A stretch of DNA of 40,815 nucleotides from Opitutaceae bacterium (GTDB lineage: Bacteria; Verrucomicrobiota; Verrucomicrobiia; Opitutales; Opitutaceae). Below, one piece after another: positions 24,282 through 32,801 of this stretch (position 1 is its first letter; each line of letters opens with the position of its first letter). A program made the position numbers and the translations under genes. The DNA is taken from the NCBI GenBank assembly GCA_023269565.1, contig JAHFTD010000012.1, forward strand, positions 1-40,815, in the 5' to 3' direction. The notes under the pieces were generated by a model, which worked only from the letters and a program-made list of their open reading frames with translations, made no database searches and had not been told where the DNA came from.

Positions 24282-25328
24282 ATGCTCCTCACAGAATTAG
24301 CCATCAAAGCGCGCGTGTCTCCTGCTACGATATCACGGGCCATCAACCAGCCGCAGCTGGTTGCCGCTGACAGCTTGGCGCGGATTCGCGCCGTCATGCA
24401 GGAGCACAACTATGTGCCGGTTCCGCTGACCCGCCGCCGCGGCCCGAAGGCCCGGCTGCCCGCCCAGAGCCGTATCGGCGTCTGGTTTGTCGGCGCCACA
24501 GCCAACAAGCCCAGTCTGAATTGGTTCCAGGACCAGTTGCTGCAGATCCAGTCCATCGATCCCCATTACCGCGTCGACCTGCGCGTGCTGTTTTCCAATT
24601 CCCCCGGCGAACTGCCGAGAAATTTTGCGGCCGAAAAACTGGACGGCATCATCATCCAAGGCATGGAACCCTCCCCCGAATGCCTCTTCCAACTCCGGGA
24701 GATGCCGCACGTCTGGTTCATGACTCGTCGCTCCGAGAATTACCCGGGTGACTACGTCGAGCCCGGTAACGAAGAGAACGGTCACATGGCGGCCGACTAC
24801 CTCAAGAGACGCGGCCACAAATCCGTCGCCATCATCACCACCGACCCCGACTACAGCGCCATTGTCCGCCGCAACCGCGCCTTCGTCGCCCGCGCCAGCG
24901 AACTCGGACTCACCGTGCATTCCATCCTGGGAAAATCCAACCCCGGGGTCAGTTACCTGGAGATCGCACCCCTCCACAGCGAGAGCGACAGTCTGGTCCG
25001 CCGGCTCCTCGAATGCACCCCGGTGGCCACCGGCATCTACATGCCCGTGGACCATTTCTGCGGGGCTTTTTTCCGGGCCTTGCGCGATGCGGGCAAAAAA
25101 ACCGGCCGCGATGTCGACGTCATCCTCGGCAACTACAACCCGATGATTTACCACAATCTCGACCACTCCCCCGCCGCCCTTGACGTGAACCTTCCTCTTC
25201 TCATCCGCAAGGTGGTCGATCATCTGCTCTGGCGGATCGAGAACCCCGGCATCAGCGGCCGCATCGGCATCACCGTTTCTCCCCGGCTCATCACCCCCGG
25301 CGACACCAACGGCCGGCATCACGCCTGA
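24282..25328 (+). CDS. LacI family transcriptional regulator
   Basis: This is a 348-residue regulator. The DNA-binding head is typical: LTELAIKARVSPATISRAIN, then the hinge-side helix SLARIRAVMQEHNYVPVP. The periplasmic-binding-protein-like effector domain follows (about 60-330), with YLKRRGHKSVAIITTDPDYS and a C-terminal TVSPRLITPGD like the family's V-x-P-x-L-I ending. ATG 24282 is preferred over ATG 24240, because LacI heads normally begin a few residues before the first helix. It sits between the isomerase-like gene and the TonB receptor gene and is the best candidate regulator of both divergent units. The ligand is probably a sugar released from the target polysaccharide. Confidence 0.93.
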   Translation: MLLTELAIKARVSPATISRAINQPQLVAADSLARIRAVMQEHNYVPVPLTRRRGPKARLPAQSRIGVWFVGATANKPSLNWFQDQLLQIQSIDPHYRVDLRVLFSNSPGELPRNFAAEKLDGIIIQGMEPSPECLFQLREMPHVWFMTRRSENYPGDYVEPGNEENGHMAADYLKRRGHKSVAIITTDPDYSAIVRRNRAFVARASELGLTVHSILGKSNPGVSYLEIAPLHSESDSLVRRLLECTPVATGIYMPVDHFCGAFFRALRDAGKKTGRDVDVILGNYNPMIYHNLDHSPAALDVNLPLLIRKVVDHLLWRIENPGISGRIGITVSPRLITPGDTNGRHHA

Positions 25329-25386
25329 CTGCCCATCTCCCCGCAGTAAATTATTTCCTAACCCAGTCCCAAAACCCCCAACCCGC

Positions 25387-28300
25387 ATGAAATCAACACC
25401 ACACCACGAACCCATCGACCGTGCCTGGCATCTCCTGGCCATCGGTCTCGCGGCGCTGCTGACGGTCACCCCTGCCTCCGGGCAGTCGAGTGACTCCGAT
25501 GCACTCCGCCGTCTCCAAGAGGAAAACGCCTCCCTGCGCAAGCGCCTCGCGGCACTGGAAGGCCAGGCCCAGCCCTCGGCTCCCGCCCAGGCCGCCCAAC
25601 CCGCGGCTCCCGCCGCGACCACCCCGATGGCCGCCGAGCCCATGGACAAGGATGTTGTCGTCCTCTCCCCCTTCGAGGTGAAAAGCGACCGGGACTATGG
25701 CTACCTGAAGACCAACTCCGCCACCGCCACCCGCATCGGCACGGAAATCCAGAAGGTCCCGTTGAACATCTCCGTCATTTCGGAGGAATTCCTGAAGGAT
25801 GCCAACTTCAAGGATATCCAGGATCTCATGCGTTACCAGAGCACCTCCGCCGGCGATACCCGAATGGGTGTTCTTGCGACCCCCGCCACGGGTTTCACTC
25901 CTTCCGGCAATTTTTCGCTGCGCGGTTTCCCGATCAACTCGCGGCTGCGCAACGGCCTGCTCCGCTACAACGCCTACAGCCTCGATAACATCGATCGCGT
26001 CGAGGTCATCAAGGGTCCGGCGGCCGTGTTCTTCGGCAATGCCTTCCCCGGCGGCGTGATCAACTATGTCACCAAGCAGCCGTCGTTCTCCCAGATCCCG
26101 ACGGCGGTCAGCTACTCCTTCAGTGGCTACGATGGCCGCACTGGCGGCGAACGGGTCTCCCTCGACCATAACGCCGTGCTGTCCGACAAGGCGGCGCTCC
26201 GCATCGTCGGCGCTTGGGACCATGGCATCGGTGACGCCCGTTACGAATTCCAAAACGGTATGTCCGTGAACGCCGGTTTGACCTTGGTTCCGCTGAAGAG
26301 CGGCAAATTGCGTATTTTCATCGAAGGCGAAAAATTGGTCCGCCAACGCCTCCAGGATGACTTCTCCTGGCAGTGGGACGACCAGTATTTCGCGGATTAT
26401 CAGGCTCCGCCTGCCGCACTGATCGCGGCCGCGGGCCTCTCGGCCAATGCGAACCCGATCGCGGCCTACCGCACCCGCATCCTAAACGCCCAAGGCACTT
26501 GGGTCGCCGACCGACGCACTGCCGCCAACGACTTTGGCATCCCGGTTTGGACTACGCCGCTTAAGCACGGTGCCTTTTACACCGACGCCGCGGGCAACCG
26601 GGTCTACGATAAGCAGTTTAATTATTACGGTCAGGGCACCGCCTCCGATGAGGAGAACTCGACCTATGCCGTCGTCGTCGATTTCGCTCCGACTGAGTGG
26701 CTGGACATGCGCTACTCGTATAGCGGTGTGCAATCGAGATTCAACCGGGTCATCTCGGCCGCCCTGCCCCTCGCCGATGGCATCCGGTTCAACACCCTGG
26801 GCCAGGTCGCCGCCACCATCCAAGGCTACGACATCGACGCCTACTACCATCAGTTGGATCTGGTGTTGAAGAAAAATTTCGCCGGGATGGACAACAAGCT
26901 CCTTCTCGGTGGCTTCATGGGCCAGACGTATAACAGTTTCACCGGTTCTGTGGCGCAAAATCTCACCGGCACCGGCCAGTTTCCGTTCTTCGGCAACCTG
27001 CCGGGCTCCTTCGACAAACCGGATGAGGGCTATGTCTCACCGATCCCGGCGTCGATTCGCTCGACCACCTTTGGGCCCAACTTCGCCCAGGAATTCGTGC
27101 GTGACCGCAATGGCAATATCCTGACCCCGATGGGAATTTACGGATTCTACGATCCGGGCGTCCATCCGTTCCCCGACATTCGTCGCATCACACAGGTTGA
27201 CCGCGGTCTCGTGGATCACTCGCGCCCCAAGCGCGAGGAATGGTATGTCAACTGGCAGGGCTCGGCCCTGCAGGATCGCCTGACCATGATGCTGGGCTAT
27301 CGCAAGGAGAAGACGTCCACCCCGGGCCAGATCGTCGCCGCCAACCCCCCGTGGTTTACCGTCGGCGACTTCGCCCTGCAGAATGTGCCTGAGGCTGACT
27401 GGGTCAAGTTTGGCCTGAACGCCGTCTTTTCCCGCTCCCGCGTCGTGATTGGCGACTCCAAGATGGCCGGGGTCTCGTTCGAGGTTAGGAAGAACGTGAA
27501 CCTCTACGCCAGCTACTCGCAGACCTTCCTCCCCAGCGGCGTGCAATACCTCGGTGGTGATACTGATCCCAACGTCATTAAGGCCCGGGCCACGCTGCTT
27601 GGGAAAAACCCGGACACTGAATTCGCCCGGGTTGTGAGCGAAGGTTTCTTCACGGAGATCCCGAATGAGAAGGGCAAAAACGCGGAAATCGGCGTCAAGG
27701 TGGCGTTGAATGACAACAAACTGGTTGGCACCTTCTCCCTCTTCCAGGTGACCCGCCAGAACCGCACCTTGGACGATACTCAGAGACAGATTGACGAGCC
27801 GCTCAATTACCTCGTGAACGGCACTTTTAACCGCGTGGAACGCTGGTTCACCGCCTCCGCGAAGCAGCAGACCAAGGGTGCCGAGTTTGAATTCATCTGG
27901 ACGCCCAAGCGCAACTACCAGGCCGTCGTTTCCGGTTCGTGGATGTGGAGCGCCAGGACCCTGGCCGATCCCAGCTTGACGGTTAACCCCCAGACCGTGG
28001 GCGTCGCCCGGATCCAAGGGCTCCTCCTGCAAGACCTGGTCCTGAGCAACCGGCTGCCGTTCGCGCCTAAATACCGCCTGAACGTGTTCCAGAAATACAC
28101 CTTTGCCGACAATTTCCTTGGCGAGCATGGCCGGGGTTTCAGCGCCGGTCTCGGTGTCCGCTACTCCAGCGAGATCATCATCGCGAACGACCTGAACTTT
28201 AACTCGCAGCGTGGCGGACTCACCGCGGGCGACTACGTGGTGTTCGATGGCGTGCTGAGCTATCCGTTTGAGGTCTTCGGCTACAAGATGTCCGGCACCC

Positions 28301-28398
28301 TCAACATAAACAACCTGACCGACAAGGACTACTCTGAGGGCGGCTTCAATCTGTCGCCCCCGCGGTCCTACACGTTCACCATGGGTATGAAATTCTAA
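25387..28398 (+). CDS. TonB-dependent outer-membrane receptor with an N-terminal leucine zipper
   Basis: This is a 1003-residue receptor with a signal peptide (LLAIGLAALLTVTPASGQS). Residues 40-57 form a short coiled coil (L40, L43, N47, L50, L54, L57 on a/d positions), followed by an Ala/Pro linker (60-82). VVLSPFEVKSDRDYGYL near 91-107 is the TonB-box region typical of Opitutaceae receptors. The plug runs to about 235 (FSLRGFPINSRLRNG, DNIDRVEVIKGPAAVFFGNA, PGGVINYVTKQP), and the barrel follows, ending in phenylalanine (TFTMGMKF). It should import oligosaccharides or siderophore-like ligands using TonB energy. No SusD gene is present. The LacI stop is 58 bp upstream, and a strong terminator follows. 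Confidence 0.95.
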   Translation: MKSTPHHEPIDRAWHLLAIGLAALLTVTPASGQSSDSDALRRLQEENASLRKRLAALEGQAQPSAPAQAAQPAAPAATTPMAAEPMDKDVVVLSPFEVKSDRDYGYLKTNSATATRIGTEIQKVPLNISVISEEFLKDANFKDIQDLMRYQSTSAGDTRMGVLATPATGFTPSGNFSLRGFPINSRLRNGLLRYNAYSLDNIDRVEVIKGPAAVFFGNAFPGGVINYVTKQPSFSQIPTAVSYSFSGYDGRTGGERVSLDHNAVLSDKAALRIVGAWDHGIGDARYEFQNGMSVNAGLTLVPLKSGKLRIFIEGEKLVRQRLQDDFSWQWDDQYFADYQAPPAALIAAAGLSANANPIAAYRTRILNAQGTWVADRRTAANDFGIPVWTTPLKHGAFYTDAAGNRVYDKQFNYYGQGTASDEENSTYAVVVDFAPTEWLDMRYSYSGVQSRFNRVISAALPLADGIRFNTLGQVAATIQGYDIDAYYHQLDLVLKKNFAGMDNKLLLGGFMGQTYNSFTGSVAQNLTGTGQFPFFGNLPGSFDKPDEGYVSPIPASIRSTTFGPNFAQEFVRDRNGNILTPMGIYGFYDPGVHPFPDIRRITQVDRGLVDHSRPKREEWYVNWQGSALQDRLTMMLGYRKEKTSTPGQIVAANPPWFTVGDFALQNVPEADWVKFGLNAVFSRSRVVIGDSKMAGVSFEVRKNVNLYASYSQTFLPSGVQYLGGDTDPNVIKARATLLGKNPDTEFARVVSEGFFTEIPNEKGKNAEIGVKVALNDNKLVGTFSLFQVTRQNRTLDDTQRQIDEPLNYLVNGTFNRVERWFTASAKQQTKGAEFEFIWTPKRNYQAVVSGSWMWSARTLADPSLTVNPQTVGVARIQGLLLQDLVLSNRLPFAPKYRLNVFQKYTFADNFLGEHGRGFSAGLGVRYSSEIIIANDLNFNSQRGGLTAGDYVVFDGVLSYPFEVFGYKMSGTLNINNLTDKDYSEGGFNLSPPRSYTFTMGMKF

Positions 28399-28427
28399 GC
28401 GTTTTGATCAAACCTGATATTCGCCAA

Positions 28428-28460
28428 GGGCGGAGGCATCCTGCCTCCGCCCTTTTTCTT
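28428..28460 (+). terminator. Rho-independent terminator after the TonB receptor gene
   Basis: A perfect 11-bp GC-rich stem, GGGCGGAGGCA (28428-28438) with TGCCTCCGCCC (28442-28452) and a 3-nt loop, is followed directly by TTTTTCTT. It lies 30 bp past the receptor stop and separates the receptor from the heparinase operon. Confidence 0.93.
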
Positions 28461-28482
28461 CCCCTCTAGCCCCATGATCCGG

Positions 28483-28500
28483 AATTCCACCGTAGGAATT
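28483..28500. promoter_or_regulatory. Dyad AATTCC-ACCGTA-GGAATT before the heparinase operon
   Basis: A perfect 6-bp inverted repeat with a 6-bp centre ends 5 bp before ATG 28506, in the short stretch between the terminator and the first operon gene. It could be an operator or an mRNA hairpin near the start codon. No promoter boxes were fixed. Confidence 0.35.
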
Positions 28501-28505
28501 TTCCT

Positions 28506-29036
28506 ATGACGCATCGTTTCCGCCGCCTTCTGTTTGTCCTGCTCGTCATAACCGGCCTCCCGGCCCAGGCCGAGCCGGCCTCCTTGCTCGCCGGCCGCTG
28601 GCGGCTCGACCCCGCGCGCAGCACTGCCCTCGATGGCTGGACCGCGTGGGACCTCGTCATCGCCGTCGACGGCAGCCGCGTCAGTCTGCGCCACGACATG
28701 CAGTGGCGCGCCACCAAGCGCAGCGTCACGAACACCGTGGATACCGCGGCGCCATCCGTCGTGCCGGATTTCTTCCGCGTCGAGCAGCGCCACATGGCGC
28801 TCTACCCGGCCAAGGGTGGCACGACCGCCGTCCGCGCCGCCTGGCTGGACGCGGGCCGCACGCTGCGTGTCGAGGCCGACACGCCCATCGAAATTTCCCA
28901 AGGCCAGGCGACCCTGCGCCTCTATCTGGAATACCGGCTCGTCGAGGGCGATGGCTCCCTCGTGCTCATCGAACTGCACCGCACCCGCCCGCAGCCGCTC
29001 GTCTACCGCTTCACCCGGGTGATCGAAGCAAAGTAA
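28506..29036 (+). CDS. Small secreted protein, lipocalin-like in pattern
   Basis: This is a 176-residue protein with a signal peptide (FRRLLFVLLVITGLPAQA). The mature part opens LLAGRWRLDPARSTALDG, which resembles the G-x-W-x-L-D-x-x-x-S start of small secreted beta-barrel proteins. It goes on in alternating strands (VSLRHDMQWRATKRS, LRLYLEYRLVEGD, VLIELHRTRPQP). This suggests a small exported beta-barrel. No enzyme motif is seen. It heads the operon with the GxGYxYP gene 3 bp downstream, so it is probably a periplasmic partner in glycan handling. The function is unknown. Confidence 0.75.
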   Translation: MTHRFRRLLFVLLVITGLPAQAEPASLLAGRWRLDPARSTALDGWTAWDLVIAVDGSRVSLRHDMQWRATKRSVTNTVDTAAPSVVPDFFRVEQRHMALYPAKGGTTAVRAAWLDAGRTLRVEADTPIEISQGQATLRLYLEYRLVEGDGSLVLIELHRTRPQPLVYRFTRVIEAK

Positions 29037-29039
29037 GCC

Positions 29040-30668
29040 ATGCGCCGTTTCATTTTTCTCCTCTCTCTCGTTCTCACAACCGGCGCCTGGGGGGCCGACT
29101 CCGTTCGCAGTGCCTTTGTCATGCGCTGGAATCTCGACTGGCAGGTCGCGGGCGGCCTGCCCGAAAAGGTCCTGTTGCTCAGCCTGCAGGGCCTCGCGAA
29201 CCGTGCGGCCCCGCAGCTCTACATCGTCCACCCGCCCGAATACCAGTGGGAGATCACCGGCCCGCTTTTCTCCTTCTACGAGCGCAAGCACGGCGTGAAG
29301 TTTACCGAGCTGGCGACCACGGAGGAGGCCCTCACCCGTTTCGCCGGCAGCGGGAAAGGCTACGTGGTGTGGGATCCGGCGGTCGCGGCGACGATGAATG
29401 TCGCCTTCACCATCGCCGGGCTGGAAGACGCCCTCGTGGTGACGCCCGCGCTCATCCCGCTGGTGGAAAAGCACGGCCTCAAGCCCATCGATGACCTCCG
29501 CGGCCGCTACAACGGCCAGACCGACGCGCAGATCTACACCGACGCCGTCGCCCGCTACTGGGCGCGCTGCACCCACGACGCGATCATGCTACTGGGCGGC
29601 CACGTCGGCGCCGTGCGCATGCCGGGCATGGCCGACTGGGGCGTCCGCCAGAAAATGTTTTTCCACGACCTCTCCGCCAACCCCAGGCATCCGGAGGAGC
29701 TCGCCCTCGAGCAGAAATTGTTCTCGCAGCTCACGCCCGGCGCCACCGTCTTCGGCTGGCATTCCTACGGCAAGGACACCGAGGAACAGCACACCACCCT
29801 CCTCTCCAGCTACGGCCTCAAGATGGAGGGCCTGCACAATCTCCCGAACCTGAGCTTCAACTGCCAGTTCAGCTTCACCCCTGGGTTCAAGTTCACCAAC
29901 ACCCACCACGTCGCGCGCGCGGCGCAGCTCACGGCGGAGGCCAAGGTCTACCTCGCCTTCGTGCAGTCCGACAGCATCGGCATCGGCGTGTGGACCAAGC
30001 CCGGCCGCGGCAAACTGCCCTTCGCGTGGCAGGTCACGATGAACTGGACGAAATTTTCCCCCGCCGCCCTTGAGTATTTCCACGAGAGTGCCACGCCCAA
30101 CGACTACTTCATCGGCGGACTCTCCGGTCCGGGCTACATGTATCCGAACCACATCCCGGCGGACCGCTTCCCGCTCCTGATGAAGGAAGCCCGCGAACTC
30201 ATGGCTGTTCTCGACGAGCACATCCTCGAGATCATGGACAACTCCGCCGCCGACGGGAACGCGGGCAACGCCGACCTCACCAAGGAGACCGTCGACCGCT
30301 ACTACGCCACCTTCCCCGACGTCCTCGGTTTCATCAACGGCTACGGCCCGGCCCGCACCCGCGACCTGCGCGACACCCGCCCGCTGCTGTCCTATGAATA
30401 CTACATCGACCCGCGCCGCCCGCGCGCCGAGGTCAGCGCCGACCTGAACGAGCTCATCGCCCTCAACGCCACCCGGCCCTACTTCCTCCTCGTCCACGTC
30501 CGCGAGTCCAACGACGTCAACAGCCTTGTTGAGATCGTCAAACAGCTCGACGGCCCCGTCGAGGTCGTGCCGCTCGACGTCTTCCTCAAGCTCGCCGCGC
30601 GCAACAAGACCTACACCACCCGCTACCAGGACCCGGCCGACCCGAAGCACTTCAAGGGATACAGGTGA
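29040..30668 (+). CDS. GxGYxYP domain protein, putative glycoside hydrolase
   Basis: This 542-residue protein has a signal peptide (FIFLLSLVLTTGAWG). The family's name motif is present as GPGYMYP near residues 363-369. The N-terminal part (about 30-250) includes VLLLSLQGLANRAAPQLYIV and ELATTEEALTRFAGSGKGYVVWDP, as expected for the region that precedes the GxGYxYP domain. The family was proposed to be glycoside hydrolases from its company in polysaccharide loci, without a proven reaction. Near the end PYFLLVHVRESNDVNSL fits the domain's last strands. Its stop overlaps a possible GTG start of the next gene (GTGA), and the gap upstream is 3 bp, so it is firmly within the operon. Confidence 0.88.
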   Translation: MRRFIFLLSLVLTTGAWGADSVRSAFVMRWNLDWQVAGGLPEKVLLLSLQGLANRAAPQLYIVHPPEYQWEITGPLFSFYERKHGVKFTELATTEEALTRFAGSGKGYVVWDPAVAATMNVAFTIAGLEDALVVTPALIPLVEKHGLKPIDDLRGRYNGQTDAQIYTDAVARYWARCTHDAIMLLGGHVGAVRMPGMADWGVRQKMFFHDLSANPRHPEELALEQKLFSQLTPGATVFGWHSYGKDTEEQHTTLLSSYGLKMEGLHNLPNLSFNCQFSFTPGFKFTNTHHVARAAQLTAEAKVYLAFVQSDSIGIGVWTKPGRGKLPFAWQVTMNWTKFSPAALEYFHESATPNDYFIGGLSGPGYMYPNHIPADRFPLLMKEARELMAVLDEHILEIMDNSAADGNAGNADLTKETVDRYYATFPDVLGFINGYGPARTRDLRDTRPLLSYEYYIDPRRPRAEVSADLNELIALNATRPYFLLVHVRESNDVNSLVEIVKQLDGPVEVVPLDVFLKLAARNKTYTTRYQDPADPKHFKGYR

Positions 30669-30685
30669 GTCAACCCCGCCACGCG

Positions 30686-32788
30686 ATGAGCCACCCCACC
30701 CGCCGCATGTTCCTGAAGAGTTCCGCTTTCCTCGCGGCGGGCCTGCCGTTTGCCCGGCTTGATCTTCGCGCCGCCGGTCCCGGTGATGCCGCCGCCACGC
30801 CGGCCCCGGCCGGCACTCGCGGCGGCTTGCTCTTCGACGACACCGATCTGCCGCGCATCCGGGCCAACGCCCGGCATCCGCGCTTTGCCACGCTGTGGCA
30901 GTCGATGCACGACGCCGATCTCGCCGCCGACCGGGATTTCCTGGCGAACAAAGTCCGCCTTACCAATCACGTCGTCGACCTGTTGCGCGTGCAGAAAATC
31001 ATGGAGCGCGCCTGCGTGCTCTACGCCGTCGAGGGCGATCCCGCACAGCTGGCGCTGGCCCGCACCGCCATCCGCAAGATGCTCGTATATCCCGAGTGGG
31101 ACAGCTTCCTCGAGGGCGGCCGGCAGATTTTCGGCCTGCAACGCGCCCCGGAGGGCAGCATCGCCTTGCTGCTCGCACTCGATTGGCTGAAAGGCGCGCT
31201 GACCCCGGCGGAGGTCGCCGCCCTCGAGGAGGCGGTGGTCACTAAAGGAGCACCGGCATGCTACACCGCGATCTACGGCATGAAGTATCCCGACCGCGTG
31301 CAAGGCTGGGACTGGAACCCGCGGAGCGACGTGAAGGATTTCAAGCACATCAACCTGAAGCGCTGGCCGCTCATCCTCAACGCCACCAACCTCAAGATCA
31401 TCCCCACCGCCGCGCTCGGCCTCATCGCCTGCCATTTCGCCGGGCGAAAGCCGGAGGCCGCAGGCTGGCTGGAACTGGCGCGATCCAGCGCCAGGGCGTT
31501 CTCCACCATCTACGGCAGCGATGGCTGTTACGACGAGGGCATCAGTTACTGGGGCTACACCACGCTGCACATGGCGCTCTTCGCCGAGGTGCTCTGGCGC
31601 ACGCAGGGCATCGACGACCGCGCGCTCATCAATTATCCCGGCACCGCCCGTTACGCGCTCTGCATGACCATGCCCACGCTGGGCAACGACCACAAGGTGG
31701 CCAATTTCACTCACGTCGAGGGGTTCATGATGCCGATGGTAAAACCGGAGTTCGACATTGTGAATTTCGGCGATGCCAACGGGGCCGTGGATGTCTCCGT
31801 CGCCGCGTGGATTGGCCGCACCAAGCGCGATCCCGTGGCCAGCTATGTCGCGCGCGACATCGGCGAGGCCCGGTATCTTTACGGCTTCATCTGGTATGAC
31901 GCCGGTGCCCCCGTGGCCCCGCCGGAGCCGGCCTTGCTGGATCACCGCATGACCAACGACCTGGTCGTCTCGCGCACGGGCTGGACGGCCCGGGACAACG
32001 TGCTCGCCTTGCGCAGCGGCGGACCGGGCAATCACGAGCACGCCGACCGCAACAGCGTTATTTTCAAGGCCTATGGCGAACGGCTCCTCCATGATCCGAC
32101 CCGCGCCGCCTATATCGCCAGCCAGCCGCGCTGGACGCTCCGGCTCACCGGGGCGCACACCGCCGTCCTCATCAACGGCCAAGGCCACCAATATCACGAC
32201 GGCAGCGAGGGCACCAACGCCTCGTGGGCGTTCGCGCGCGTCATCGACTACCGGACCGGCCCCGGCTGGATGACCGTGACCAGCGACGCCACCGACGCCT
32301 ACCAGCTGGTCAATCGCAGCGTGGCGCGCGTGGTCCGCACCCTCGTTTTCCTCAAGCCCGACATCGTCGTGTTTCTCGATCGCGTGACGCTGTCGGACGC
32401 CAAGGCCTCCGTGCAGGTTCGCTTCCAAGCCAACAACGAGGACCTCGCCGCCACGCTGTCGCTCCCGGGTGACAATTTTCTCATCACCCGGCCGCAGGCT
32501 TCGCTCCTCGGCCGCGTGGCCCGCACGCCCGGACTGGTCGTGCGCCTCGGCAAACTGCCGCTGGCCGAAAAGGACGGTTCGCAACCCTTCGCGGAAGTCG
32601 AGTCGCCCGATGCGGCCGACCACGAAATCCTCACCGTTTGCAGCGCCCGGCCCGCTGGCGAAGCGCACGGCGACTTGCGCCTCACCCGCGAGGGCGCCAA
32701 CTGGCACGTATCGGGCGCGCCCAACGGCGCGGCCGTGAACCTCACTCTTACTTCCTCCGCCAGCGGCGCCCCGCTCGTGAACCTTTAA
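30686..32788 (+). CDS. Tat-exported heparinase II/III-like protein, copy 1
   Basis: This is a 700-residue protein. The Tat signal is TRRMFLKSSAFLAAGLPFA near residues 5-23. A helical toroid follows to about 385 (FLEGGRQIFGLQRA, CYDEGISYWGYTTLHMALF). Then comes the heparinase II/III C-terminal sandwich, with ALRSGGPGNHEHADRNSVIF holding the family's H-x-H-x-D. Such enzymes are lyases for uronic-acid polysaccharides. GTG 30665 overlaps the preceding stop (GTGA) and could be used, but ATG 30686 gives a normal Tat start. The second copy begins 13 bp downstream and is very similar along its length. Substrate class (heparin-like, alginate, ulvan or pectin-derived) cannot be told. Confidence 0.9.
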   Translation: MSHPTRRMFLKSSAFLAAGLPFARLDLRAAGPGDAAATPAPAGTRGGLLFDDTDLPRIRANARHPRFATLWQSMHDADLAADRDFLANKVRLTNHVVDLLRVQKIMERACVLYAVEGDPAQLALARTAIRKMLVYPEWDSFLEGGRQIFGLQRAPEGSIALLLALDWLKGALTPAEVAALEEAVVTKGAPACYTAIYGMKYPDRVQGWDWNPRSDVKDFKHINLKRWPLILNATNLKIIPTAALGLIACHFAGRKPEAAGWLELARSSARAFSTIYGSDGCYDEGISYWGYTTLHMALFAEVLWRTQGIDDRALINYPGTARYALCMTMPTLGNDHKVANFTHVEGFMMPMVKPEFDIVNFGDANGAVDVSVAAWIGRTKRDPVASYVARDIGEARYLYGFIWYDAGAPVAPPEPALLDHRMTNDLVVSRTGWTARDNVLALRSGGPGNHEHADRNSVIFKAYGERLLHDPTRAAYIASQPRWTLRLTGAHTAVLINGQGHQYHDGSEGTNASWAFARVIDYRTGPGWMTVTSDATDAYQLVNRSVARVVRTLVFLKPDIVVFLDRVTLSDAKASVQVRFQANNEDLAATLSLPGDNFLITRPQASLLGRVARTPGLVVRLGKLPLAEKDGSQPFAEVESPDAADHEILTVCSARPAGEAHGDLRLTREGANWHVSGAPNGAAVNLTLTSSASGAPLVNL

Positions 32789-32801
32789 CCCCCCGATCCC
32801 C

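Noticed and set aside
28401-28413. Palindrome TTTGATCAAA just after the TonB receptor stop as an operator
   Set aside because: It lies between the stop codon and a strong terminator, where an operator for a downstream gene is unlikely; a 10-bp AT-rich palindrome can occur by chance.
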